A DNA stretch of 9,964 nucleotides from UBA668 sp966112835. Its GTDB lineage: Bacteria > Actinomycetota > Acidimicrobiia > Acidimicrobiales > Ilumatobacteraceae. Both the position numbers and the translations under genes were made by a program. The stretch covers positions 1 through 9,964 of the forward strand of contig CBHWEI010000144.1 of assembly GCA_966112835.1 (NCBI GenBank), written 5' to 3'. The stretch's first letter is position 1; every line of letters starts with the position of its first letter. The notes beneath the pieces are model-generated. The model was not told the DNA's origin. It did not search any database and was given only the letters and a program-made list of their open reading frames with translations. Below, piece by piece: positions 1 through 5,523 of this stretch.

Positions 1-383
1 CCCACGGCACGTCCACGCCGTTGAACGACGCCGCCGAGAGCGCCGCCATCACCGCCGTGTTCGGTGCGGGCGCCGTGCCAGTCACGTCCACCAAGGGCGT
101 CACCGGCCACGCACTCGGTGCGGCCGGCGCACTGGAAGCCGCAGCGCTGCTGCTCAGCTTCGAGCACGGCCTCATCCCCTACACGGCGAACACCACGGTG
201 CTCGACGAGGGCTTCGAGATCGACCTGGTGGTCGGCGAAGCCCGCCCCTGGACCCCCGGCCCCGCCATGAGCAACAGCCTGGGTTTCGGCGGCCACAACG
301 GCTCCATCATCCTCGGCCCCGCCGAGTCACCCGACCTGGCCGGGCCCGAGGTTGTCCGGCACGCTTCCGCCCACCCGAGGTAA
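1..383 (+). CDS. fabF: Beta-ketoacyl-ACP synthase II, C-terminal part (gene cut by window start)
   Basis: This is the 3' end of a ketoacyl-ACP synthase gene, which condenses malonyl-ACP with a growing acyl-ACP in cytosolic type II fatty-acid synthesis. The frame is open from base 3 and begins HGTSTPLND, the segment holding the first active-site His. The second catalytic block, STKGVTGHALGAAGALEA, has its Lys at 93-95 and His at 108-110. The C-terminal glycine-rich block reads NSLGFGGHNGSIIL. The active-site Cys lies upstream of the window. About 25 residues follow the usual end of the family fold, rich in Pro/Ala/Glu, ending ASAHPR. The TTG at 21 is an internal Leu codon, not a start. The gene converges on bcp-fabZ, and its TAA stop lies in the left arm of a hairpin. 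The family is certain; fabF rather than a close paralogue of the KAS I/II group is likely. Confidence 0.93.
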   Translation, partial: HGTSTPLNDAAESAAITAVFGAGAVPVTSTKGVTGHALGAAGALEAAALLLSFEHGLIPYTANTTVLDEGFEIDLVVGEARPWTPGPAMSNSLGFGGHNGSIILGPAESPDLAGPEVVRHASAHPR

Positions 384-420
384 CGCTGCAGACCCGTGTC
401 GGCAGGATTACCTCGGGTGG
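371..420. terminator. 13-bp perfect inverted repeat overlapping the fabF stop codon
   Basis: CCACCCGAGGTAA (371-383) is exactly complementary to TTACCTCGGGTGG (408-420), with a 24-base loop. The left arm contains the last codons and the TAA stop of fabF. No T-run follows on either strand, so it is not a textbook intrinsic terminator. Its place between the convergent fabF and fabZ genes suggests a bidirectional transcription end or 3' stabiliser. Confidence 0.55.
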
Positions 421-469
421 CGGTCGTTCAGGGCTGTTGACGCCGGGGCTGCCGGAAAACCTCGGGCGC

Positions 470-898
470 TCAGGCGTCGACGAGGACGAACATCAGCTCG
501 CACTCGCAGGCGACCTGCCCGTTCAACACGGCCTTGCCCGTGCCCTTGCCGGCGCGGGCCGCCATGCGGCCCCGTTCGACGCTGAGCTCGAGCGTGTCGC
601 CGGGGCCCACCTGGCGGCGGAAGCGGGCGCTGTCCAGCCCGCCGAACAGCGGCAGCTTGCCGGCGAACCGTTCGTCGCACAGCACGGCGATGGCGCCCAC
701 CTGGGCGATGGCCTCGCACATCAGCACGCCGGGCAGCGTGGGCCGGCCCGGGAAGTGGCCGGCGAAGAACCACTCGTCGCCCGTCAGCCGCCACAGGCCC
801 GTGGCCGACTGGCCGGGCTGCAGCGCGGTGACCTCGTCGACGAACAGGAACGGCGGGCGGTGCGGCAGCACCGATTCGGGCGTGGGGAAGGCGGTCAC
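470..898 (-). CDS. fabZ: 3-hydroxyacyl-ACP dehydratase FabZ
   Basis: A 142-residue hotdog-fold dehydratase that removes water from 3-hydroxyacyl-ACP in fatty-acid elongation. The N-terminal LPHRPPFLFVDEV (11-23) is the family signature. The catalytic block HFPGRPTLPGVLMCEAIAQ gives His48 and Glu62, with the 14-residue spacing seen in E. coli FabZ. I chose the GTG at 896-898: it puts the signature at the normal distance from the N-terminus, overlaps the bcp stop as GTGA, and has GAGG about eight bases upstream inside bcp. The same frame stays open further upstream, but only as out-of-frame bcp sequence. It is almost certainly co-transcribed with and translationally coupled to bcp. The length is typical of the family. 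A FabA-type isomerase is unlikely at this length and with this motif set. Confidence 0.93.
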   Translation of the reverse strand: MTAFPTPESVLPHRPPFLFVDEVTALQPGQSATGLWRLTGDEWFFAGHFPGRPTLPGVLMCEAIAQVGAIAVLCDERFAGKLPLFGGLDSARFRRQVGPGDTLELSVERGRMAARAGKGTGKAVLNGQVACECELMFVLVDA

Positions 899-1365
899 TT
901 GGCGGCCTCGAGCGCCTCGAGCAGCTTCACCGGGGTGTCCTTCGGGCTGATCTTGTACCAGGCGTGCTCGATCTTGCCGTCGGCACCCACCAGGAACGCC
1001 GAGCGGACGATGCCCATGTACTTCTTGCCGTAGTTCGTCTTCTCCTGCCACACGCCGTACGCCTCGGCCACGGTGTGCTCGGTGTCGGCCAGCAGCGGGT
1101 AGCCGAGGCTGAACTTCTCGTCGAACTTCAGCTGCGCGGCCGGCTTGTCGGGGCTGATGCCCAGGATGGAGGTGTCGCCCACCTGGCCCGCGATGTCACG
1201 CAAGGCGCACGCCTGCTGCGTGCAACCAGGGGTGTTGGCCTTCGGGTAGAAGAACACGAGCACCCGCCGGCCACGGTAGGCGCGCAGCGTGGTGGTCTCG
1301 CCGTGCTGGTTCGTCAAGGAGATGGCGGGGGCAGTTCGACCAGGAGTGAGCATGTCAGCGAGCAT
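895..1365 (-). CDS. bcp: Thiol peroxidase of the BCP/PrxQ peroxiredoxin family
   Basis: A 156-residue cytosolic peroxiredoxin that reduces hydrogen peroxide and organic hydroperoxides, normally recycled by thioredoxin. The active-site segment NTPGCTQQACALRD gives the peroxidatic Cys48 with Thr45, and a resolving Cys53 five residues later, the atypical 2-Cys BCP arrangement. Arg121 in GIVRSAFLV is the expected catalytic Arg. The start ATG at 1363-1365 has AGGG five bases upstream; a second in-frame ATG four codons on (MLTPG) has no ribosome-binding site. The gene overlaps the downstream fabZ by four bases, so the two form an operon. No functional link between the two products is evident beyond a possible protective role. 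No key residue is missing. Confidence 0.93.
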   Translation of the reverse strand: MLADMLTPGRTAPAISLTNQHGETTTLRAYRGRRVLVFFYPKANTPGCTQQACALRDIAGQVGDTSILGISPDKPAAQLKFDEKFSLGYPLLADTEHTVAEAYGVWQEKTNYGKKYMGIVRSAFLVGADGKIEHAWYKISPKDTPVKLLEALEAAK

Positions 1366-1596
1366 AGTCGCCCTGGCAACGATCTATCTCACCCACAGCG
1401 TTCGTATGCCTACAAAGTTTTGTTCCTCAAGAGACTTGCAAGAAGTGCCACACGGCGTGATATGGTGACGGAGCGTGACCGAACAGCCGAGTCCTTGAGA
1501 CTTTTCTGTCGTTCCCGTGACACTCCACTCCCGCAAGTCGAAAGGGCAGCGCAAATGCGAGGCATGAACCGGGTTATCGGCGGAGTCCGCTGATTC
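1366..1596. other. Intergenic stretch of lower GC, no supported protein gene; one promoter-like sequence
   Basis: This gap between bcp and the 1597-1980 gene is visibly AT-richer than its surroundings: by my count 27 of 60 bases are G/C in 1381-1440 and 35 of 60 in 1441-1500. Both flanking genes are on the minus strand, so it should hold the bcp promoter. On the plus strand TTGCAA (1436-1441) and TATGGT (1461-1466) resemble a -35/-10 pair with 19-base spacing. A 43-codon plus-strand frame starting at 1463 ends at 1594 and is unrecognised. The function of the stretch is unknown. Confidence 0.5.
1436..1466 (+). promoter_or_regulatory. Possible plus-strand promoter (TTGCAA, 19 bases, TATGGT)
   Basis: TTGCAA at 1436-1441 and TATGGT at 1461-1466 fit a vegetative actinobacterial promoter (TAnnnT -10), though 19 bases is a long spacer. 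Transcription would begin near 1473 and run antisense to the next gene; no recognised plus-strand gene lies downstream. It could equally be a chance match in AT-richer DNA. Confidence 0.25.
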
Positions 1597-1628
1597 TCAG
1601 CCACGGCGTAGACCGTGGCCCGAGAACC
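1592..1628. terminator. Hairpin at the 3' end of the CxxC/HFHAH gene
   Basis: GCCACGG (1600-1606) pairs with CCGTGGC (1613-1619), and TTCTC (1594-1598) with GAGAA (1622-1626), across a small asymmetric internal loop. The stop codon at 1597-1599 lies in the outer stem. It probably ends or protects the minus-strand transcript and could act on both strands. It has no clear T-run. Confidence 0.4.
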
Positions 1629-1980
1629 CTCCACGAGGCCGAGCGTGGGCATGAAAGTGCGTAGGAATACTGCGCATGTTCTGATCCACCCAATGCTCGA
1701 AGCCGAACTGGTCGGCGACAACTGCGCTCAATCGAGACAGCAATACGACCCGAACCTCCTCAGGGGGGTTCGGGTCGTGTCGTTTCCAGACCACCATCGG
1801 CACGAAGCACGACTCGCACTCGGCCACCCAGCACTCGTCGTCCTCGTAGTAGCGATCGGTCAACGGCGCCGCCTCGCACAGCTCGCAGTTCGGGTCGAAC
1901 GGCACCGGCTGGTGTACGTCGGGTGCGCGTGCGGGCTCGGCTGCGGGCTCGGCTGACTGGGGCGCGGCGTCGTCGGGCAT
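1597..1980 (-). CDS. Conserved small protein with two CxxC pairs and an HFHAH motif (function unknown, possibly HIT-like)
   Basis: A 127-residue protein with no assigned function. Residues 1-27 are an Ala/Pro/Glu-rich, probably disordered tail. The core begins FDPNCELCEAAPLT (Cys32, Cys35), followed by YYEDDECWVAECESC (Cys50, Cys55, Cys58) and PMVVWKRH. Near the end comes PTHFHAHARP, with His108, His110 and His112. From memory this pattern recurs in uncharacterised actinobacterial proteins. The CxxC pairs with an HxHxH triad recall zinc-containing HIT-superfamily proteins, so a metal-binding or degenerate nucleotide-binding fold is a reasonable guess only. I chose the ATG at 1980 because CAAGAT lies exactly six bases upstream, a leaderless-type -10. 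The longer frame to 2061 would run through a terminator-like hairpin. The 3' half uses noticeably more A/T-ending codons than neighbouring genes. Confidence 0.75.
   Translation of the reverse strand: MPDDAAPQSAEPAAEPARAPDVHQPVPFDPNCELCEAAPLTDRYYEDDECWVAECESCFVPMVVWKRHDPNPPEEVRVVLLSRLSAVVADQFGFEHWVDQNMRSIPTHFHAHARPRGGFSGHGLRRG
1745..1778. repeat. 12-bp perfect inverted repeat inside the CxxC/HFHAH gene
   Basis: ACGACCCGAACC (1745-1756) is exactly complementary to GGTTCGGGTCGT (1767-1778), with a ten-base loop that can itself pair further. It lies in the middle of the coding frame, encoding about residues 69-79 (DPNPPEEVRVV). On the plus strand it is followed by GTGTCGTTT, so it resembles an intrinsic terminator in that direction. 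Confidence 0.6.
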
Positions 1981-1986
1981 CCGTGC

Positions 1987-1992
1987 ATCTTG
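1987..1992 (-). promoter_or_regulatory. -10-like CAAGAT six bases before ATG (leaderless start)
   Basis: Read on the minus strand, CAAGAT is followed by six bases and then the ATG at 1980. This matches the YAnnnT-N6-ATG spacing in front of four other genes here. It supports the chosen start; no convincing -35 is visible. Confidence 0.35.
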
Positions 1993-2017
1993 GCGCAAGC
2001 CGGCACCGGGAACGCGA

Positions 2018-2042
2018 ACGAGGGCCCCGGCAGGGCCCTCGT
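2018..2042. terminator. 10-bp perfect hairpin, second of two behind the FAS1 lipoprotein gene
   Basis: ACGAGGGCCC (2018-2027) pairs exactly with GGGCCCTCGT (2033-2042) around a five-base loop, CGGCA. On the minus strand it lies about 65 bases past the FAS1 stop and is followed by a weakly T-containing TCGCGTTCCC. It is a likely terminator between the FAS1 gene and the gene starting at 1980. Confidence 0.6.
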
Positions 2043-2060
2043 CGCATGGGGGGTACTTCA

Positions 2061-2097
2061 TCGTCGCCGTGCGTGGCTACCCAGCGCACGGCGACGA
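2061..2097. terminator. 13-bp perfect hairpin just behind the FAS1 lipoprotein gene
   Basis: TCGTCGCCGTGCG (2061-2073) is exactly complementary to CGCACGGCGACGA (2085-2097), with an 11-base loop. On the minus strand it begins nine bases after the FAS1 stop codon. Together with the hairpin at 2018-2042 it forms a tandem pair. There is no T-run, as is common in GC-rich actinobacteria. Confidence 0.6.
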
Positions 2098-2106
2098 GAT
2101 CTGGAC

Positions 2107-2670
2107 TCAGAGCTTCGACACGTCCACGTCGGGCGGCAGGATGACGGCGTCGATGACGTGGATGACGCCGTTCGAGGCGGCGACGTCGGTGGCGACCACC
2201 GTGGCCGAGTCGTTCAGCTTCACCGTGCCACCGTCGACGGTGACGGTGATGTTCGAGCCCTCGACCGACGGCACGTCACCGGCCTTCACGTCGGCGGCCA
2301 TCACCTTGCCGGCCACCACGTGGTAGGTGAGGATCTTCGCCAGGGTCTCCTTGTTCTCGGGCAGAAGCAGCTTGTCGACCAGGCCGGCCGGCAGCGCGGC
2401 GAACGCCTCGTTCGTGGGGGCGAACACGGTGAACGGGCCGGGGCCCTGCAGCGTCTCGACCAGACCGGCGGCCTGGACCGCGGCGACGAGCGTCGAGAAG
2501 TCGGGGTTGCCACTGGCGACGGCGACGATGTCGCCGGCTGCGGCAGCGGTGGTGTCGGTCGATGCCTCGGTGGTGGGCGCAGCGGTGGTGGCCGTGTCGC
2601 TGTCGCTGCCGCAGGCGGCGAGCAGGAACGAGGCAGCGACGGCTGCAGCGGCGAAGGTACGGATCTTCAT
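2107..2670 (-). CDS. Secreted fasciclin (FAS1) domain lipoprotein
   Basis: A 187-residue exported lipoprotein. A signal peptide (MKIRT plus an Ala/Leu/Phe core) ends in the lipobox LLAAC, making Cys20 the lipid-modified residue. A Ser/Thr/Asp/Ala linker runs to about residue 46, followed by one FAS1 domain over about 47-182. FAS1 hallmarks are NPDFSTLVAAVQAAGL, GPFTVFAPTNEAFAALP, the ILTYHVV segment, and the closing NGVIHVIDAVILPP. FAS1 proteins mediate surface adhesion or protein-protein contact; mycobacterial relatives include MPT70 and MPT83. The ATG at 2670 has AGGAG about eight bases upstream; the longer frame to 2745 crosses the promoter. The gene stands alone between trpA (upstream) and two hairpins (downstream), so it is probably monocistronic. 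A SigK-like promoter precedes it. Its ligand cannot be read from sequence. Confidence 0.92.
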   Translation of the reverse strand: MKIRTFAAAAVAASFLLAACGSDSDTATTAAPTTEASTDTTAAAAGDIVAVASGNPDFSTLVAAVQAAGLVETLQGPGPFTVFAPTNEAFAALPAGLVDKLLLPENKETLAKILTYHVVAGKVMAADVKAGDVPSVEGSNITVTVDGGTVKLNDSATVVATDVAASNGVIHVIDAVILPPDVDVSKL

Positions 2671-2725
2671 GAGGGGGTCTCCTGGGTGTTCACGGACCTC
2701 GTCGGGATGCCCGAGGTCAGTGAGC

Positions 2726-2752
2726 ATTCGGAGCCACCCGGACACCGGATGG
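2726..2752 (-). promoter_or_regulatory. SigK (ECF)-like promoter of the FAS1 lipoprotein gene
   Basis: On the minus strand CCATCC (2752-2747) is followed by exactly 16 bases and then CGAAT (2730-2726). From memory, the M. tuberculosis SigK promoters of mpt70 and mpt83 are CCATCC, 16-17 bases, CGAAT. Those genes also encode FAS1 proteins. The -10 ends 55 bases before the start codon, leaving a short leader containing the AGGAG site. Confidence 0.6.
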
Positions 2753-2772
2753 GTATTTATCGCTAAAAGTTT

Positions 2773-2803
2773 CCGGACCGCCTGGGTCCGGGCCTCAGCC
2801 CGG
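2773..2803 (-). terminator. trpA terminator hairpin with an overlapping alternative hairpin
   Basis: On the minus strand, downstream of trpA, CCGGACC (2791-2785) pairs with GGTCCGG (2779-2773) and is followed by AAACTTTT, a good intrinsic terminator. A second stem, CCGGGC (2803-2798) with GCCCGG (2793-2788), shares bases 2788-2791 with it, so the two cannot both form fully. The T-containing tail lies about ten bases before the FAS1 promoter -35. Confidence 0.6.
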
Positions 2804-2815
2804 CATCAGCCCAGG

Positions 2816-3601
2816 TCAGGCCTGATCCAGGCCGGCGCGTACCTCGGCGACGAACTCCCCCGCCGCCTCTGCGCCACCCTCCAGGATGCGACGGACCACC
2901 GATGCGCCCATCACCACACCGTCGGCCACTTCCGACGCCTCGCGGGCCTGCTGCGCGTTCGACACGCCCACGCCCACCAGCACCGGCACCTCGGTGACCG
3001 CCTTCAGGCGGCGGGCCAGGCTGACCGCCGTGCTCGCCAACGTGGTGCGCTCGCCGGTGACGCCCAGCAGGCCCACCGAGTAGACGAACCCACGGGCCCG
3101 GGCGCACACGCGCGGCAGGCGCTCGTCGGGCGCGGTCGGCGCGGCGAGCATGACCGTCTCGACGCCGGCCGCGTCGGCCGCAGCGCACCACGGCCCGCTC
3201 TCCTCCAACGGCAGGTCGGGCACGATGCACGCCGACACACCCGCACTGGCCAACTGCGCGGCGAACCGCTCGTGGCCGGCGTGGTGGACGGTGTTGTAGT
3301 ACAGCATGACGGCCAGCGGGATCTGCACGTCCAGCTCGCGCACCTCCTGCAGGATGCTCACCGGCGTGGCACCCGCATCGAGCGCCATCTGCGACGCCTG
3401 CTGGATGACCGGGCCGTCCATCACCGGGTCGCTGAAGGGAATGCCGATCTCGATGGCATCGGCGCCCGCGGCGGCGATGGCGCGCACCGCGTCCTGCCAC
3501 CCCGCCAGGCCGCCCGTCACGTAGGGCACGAGCAACTTGCGGCCAGCGGAGCGCGAGGCGCGGAAGGCCGTCTCCATGGTGCCGAACTGCGCGTCACTCA
3601 T
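2816..3601 (-). CDS. trpA: Tryptophan synthase alpha chain
   Basis: A 261-residue TIM-barrel subunit that cleaves indole-3-glycerol phosphate to indole and glyceraldehyde-3-phosphate; indole then channels to TrpB in the alpha2-beta2 complex. Catalytic residues are Glu51 in IEIGIPFSDP and Asp62 in MDGP. Other family blocks are PLAVMLYYNTV, LLGVTGERT, LVGVGVSNAQQA and the phosphate-binding DGVVMGASVV. I chose the ATG at 3601; its ATGAGTGA overlaps the trpB stop by eight bases, implying translational coupling. An in-frame GTG three codons upstream is possible but has a poorly spaced ribosome-binding site. It is the last gene of trpFBA and is followed by a terminator hairpin. Length and motifs are complete. 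Confidence 0.96.
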   Translation of the reverse strand: MSDAQFGTMETAFRASRSAGRKLLVPYVTGGLAGWQDAVRAIAAAGADAIEIGIPFSDPVMDGPVIQQASQMALDAGATPVSILQEVRELDVQIPLAVMLYYNTVHHAGHERFAAQLASAGVSACIVPDLPLEESGPWCAAADAAGVETVMLAAPTAPDERLPRVCARARGFVYSVGLLGVTGERTTLASTAVSLARRLKAVTEVPVLVGVGVSNAQQAREASEVADGVVMGASVVRRILEGGAEAAGEFVAEVRAGLDQA

Positions 3602-4772
3602 GGCCCGCACCGCCCTTGGCGAGCACGTCCATCATCTGCGCCACGTCCTTGTCGCCGCGGCCGCTCAGGTTCATGAGCACCGTCTGCCCCTGCATCTCGG
3701 GCGCCGCACGCACGATCCACGCCAACGCGTGGGCGCACTCGAGCGCCGGGATGATGCCCTCGGTGCGAGCCAGCAGCTGGAACGCCTCGACGACCTCGGC
3801 GTCGTTCACGTTCGGGTACTCGGCCCGACCGATGGACGCCAGGTACGAGTGCTCGGGGCCGACGCCCGGGTAGTCCAGGCCGGCGCTGATGCTGTGCGCC
3901 TCCTGCACCTGGCCGTACTCGTCCTGCATGAGGTAGCTGCGCATGCCGTGCACCACGCCCGGCTGCGCACGGGTGACCGCCGCACCGCCCGCGGGCTCGA
4001 CACCGACCAGCCGCGACCGGTCGTCGACGAAGCCGCTGAAGATGCCGATGGCGTTCGAGCCGCCACCCACACACGCGACCACCACGTCGGGCACGTCGCC
4101 CAACATCTCGATGCTCTGCGCACGCGCCTCGTCGCCGATGACCCGGTGGAACTGGCGCACCATGTACGGGTACGGGTGCGGGCCCATGACCGAGCCCAGG
4201 CAGTAGTGCGACGTCTCGACCGTGGCCACCCAGTCACGCATGGCCTCGTTCACCGCGTCCTTCAACGTGCGGCTGCCGCTGTGCACGGCCTCGACCTCGC
4301 TGCCGAGCAGCTTCATGCGGAACACGTTCAGCTCCTGGCGAGCCACGTCGACCGCACCCATGTACACCTTGCACTCCATGCCCATGAGCGCCGCCGCGGT
4401 GGCCGACGCCACGCCGTGCTGGCCGGCGCCGGTCTCGGCGACCAGACGCTTCTTGCCCATACGCTTGGCCAGCAACGCCTGACCGATGACGTTGTTGATC
4501 TTGTGCGACCCGGTGTGGTTCAAGTCCTCGCGCTTCAGCACCAGGCGGATGCCCAGCTGTTCGCCCAGGTTCTTGCACTCGGTGAGCATCGACGGACGAC
4601 CGGCGTAGGTGCGCAGCACATGGTCCAGCTCGGCACGAAACGCCGGATCGGACCAGGCCTCGTCGAACGCGGCCTCCAGTTCCTGGCACGCGGGCACCAG
4701 GGTCTCGGGAACGAACCGTCCACCGAACTCGCCGAATCGGCCCTCGGCCGACGGCTCAGCCATCAACGACAT
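3594..4772 (-). CDS. trpB: Tryptophan synthase beta chain
   Basis: A 392-residue PLP enzyme that joins indole and L-serine to make tryptophan, in complex with TrpA. Lys91 in HTGSHKINN carries PLP. Glu113 in AETGAGQHG is the catalytic acid/base. GGGSN (236-240) binds the PLP phosphate, and NLSGRGDKD lies near the C-terminus. The N-terminal GRFGEFGGRFVPETL is typical of TrpB1, the form that pairs with TrpA, rather than the stand-alone TrpB2. The ATG at 4772 is preceded by GGAG and AAAGAG within 18 bases; a second ATG lies three codons on. It starts 29 bases after trpF and overlaps trpA by eight bases. The long frame running on upstream in the same register is only a shadow of trpF. Confidence 0.97.
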   Translation of the reverse strand: MSLMAEPSAEGRFGEFGGRFVPETLVPACQELEAAFDEAWSDPAFRAELDHVLRTYAGRPSMLTECKNLGEQLGIRLVLKREDLNHTGSHKINNVIGQALLAKRMGKKRLVAETGAGQHGVASATAAALMGMECKVYMGAVDVARQELNVFRMKLLGSEVEAVHSGSRTLKDAVNEAMRDWVATVETSHYCLGSVMGPHPYPYMVRQFHRVIGDEARAQSIEMLGDVPDVVVACVGGGSNAIGIFSGFVDDRSRLVGVEPAGGAAVTRAQPGVVHGMRSYLMQDEYGQVQEAHSISAGLDYPGVGPEHSYLASIGRAEYPNVNDAEVVEAFQLLARTEGIIPALECAHALAWIVRAAPEMQGQTVLMNLSGRGDKDVAQMMDVLAKGGAGHE

Positions 4773-4801
4773 GACGTGCACTCTTTCTCCATGGGGGAAC
4801 T

Positions 4802-5461
4802 TCAGATCTCGTCGTCGGCCCAGTCGTAGGGCATCTGATCGGGGCCGAGGTGGCGCGCCGGTGCGGCGGCCCTGGCCCGTTCGATGAACGACTTCACCTT
4901 CAGCGCGTCCTTGCGACCGGGCGACTTCTCGACGCCCGACGACACGTCGACACCCCACGGGTTCACCAGGCGCACGGCCTCGGCGACGTTGTCGGGGTCG
5001 AGGCCACCGGCGAGGATGATGCGCGGCCCCTCGGCCACGTCGTCGACCAGCGACCAGTCGAACACCTTGCCCGAGCCGGGCTTCGGGGCGTCGACCAACA
5101 CCATGTCGGTGCCGAACCGGTCGGCCCGCTGGGCGTCGCTGGAGCCGGCGACGACCGCCTTGATGACCCAGCGGATCTGCGCCGCCACCTCGGCCACCAT
5201 GTCGGGCGTCTCGTGCCCGTGCAGCTGCGCGGCCTTCAGGCCGGCGCGGTGCACGGTGTCGATGACCCGGGCCGGGGCCTCGTCGCGGAACACGCCGACG
5301 GTGAGGATCTCGGGCGGCAGCCGGCGGGTGATGTCGTACACCTGCTGCGCGGCCACCTGGCGGGGCGACGGGGCGAAGACGAACCCCACGGCGTCGGCCC
5401 CCATGGCGACGGCGAACAGCGCGTCGTCCTCGTTGGTGATCCCGCAGATCTTCACGAACAT
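4802..5461 (-). CDS. trpF: Phosphoribosylanthranilate isomerase
   Basis: A 219-residue TIM barrel that converts N-(5'-phosphoribosyl)anthranilate to CdRP, the substrate of TrpC. The start MFVKICGIT places the catalytic base Cys6 as expected, and Asp124 in MVLVDAPKPG is the catalytic acid. QLHGHE (79-84) and ILAGGLDPDNV are further family blocks. The tail GPDQMPYDWADDEI extends slightly past the barrel. The ATG at 5461 fits the family N-terminus; TACGTT eight bases upstream may be a near-leaderless -10. It is the first gene of trpFBA. Many actinobacteria lack trpF and use the bifunctional HisA/TrpF enzyme PriA (family knowledge), so a dedicated trpF here is informative about lineage. Confidence 0.95.
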   Translation of the reverse strand: MFVKICGITNEDDALFAVAMGADAVGFVFAPSPRQVAAQQVYDITRRLPPEILTVGVFRDEAPARVIDTVHRAGLKAAQLHGHETPDMVAEVAAQIRWVIKAVVAGSSDAQRADRFGTDMVLVDAPKPGSGKVFDWSLVDDVAEGPRIILAGGLDPDNVAEAVRLVNPWGVDVSSGVEKSPGRKDALKVKSFIERARAAAPARHLGPDQMPYDWADDEI

Positions 5462-5469
5462 GCGCCCCA

Positions 5470-5475
5470 AACGTA
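5470..5475 (-). promoter_or_regulatory. -10-like TACGTT before trpF
   Basis: On the minus strand TACGTT is followed by eight bases and then the trpF ATG. This fits TAnnnT and would give a leader of zero to two bases for the trpFBA message. No -35 is recognisable, and G-rich sequence before the ATG could instead act as a ribosome-binding site. Confidence 0.3.
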
Positions 5476-5523
5476 CCCCCACCGGGGCAGGCCACGCGGT
5501 ATCGATTCCCCAGAAACCCGGGT

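Noticed and set aside
1470..1790. tmRNA, RNase P RNA or SRP RNA in the lower-GC region
   Set aside because: I looked for the conserved ends and cores of these RNAs and found none; most of 1597-1790 is also clearly protein-coding on the other strand.
1981..2061. Longer start (ATG at 2061) for the CxxC/HFHAH gene
   Set aside because: The extra 27 codons run through the hairpin at 2018-2042, and no ribosome-binding site precedes that ATG. The 1980 ATG has a leaderless-type -10.
2327..3676. 449-codon plus-strand open frame opposite the FAS1 and trpA genes
   Set aside because: It is antisense to two genes with complete family motifs, has low-complexity Arg/Ala/His composition and no recognisable domain; long shadow frames are normal at this GC.
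3537..4829. 430-codon plus-strand open frame opposite trpB
   Set aside because: It mirrors the trpB codon pattern, is His/Arg/Leu-rich with no domain, and trpB is unambiguous.
5462..5523. Possible trp attenuator or T-box leader before trpF
   Set aside because: The sequence before trpF is short, holds no run of Trp codons in a small frame, no T-box-like sequence and no terminator/antiterminator pair.
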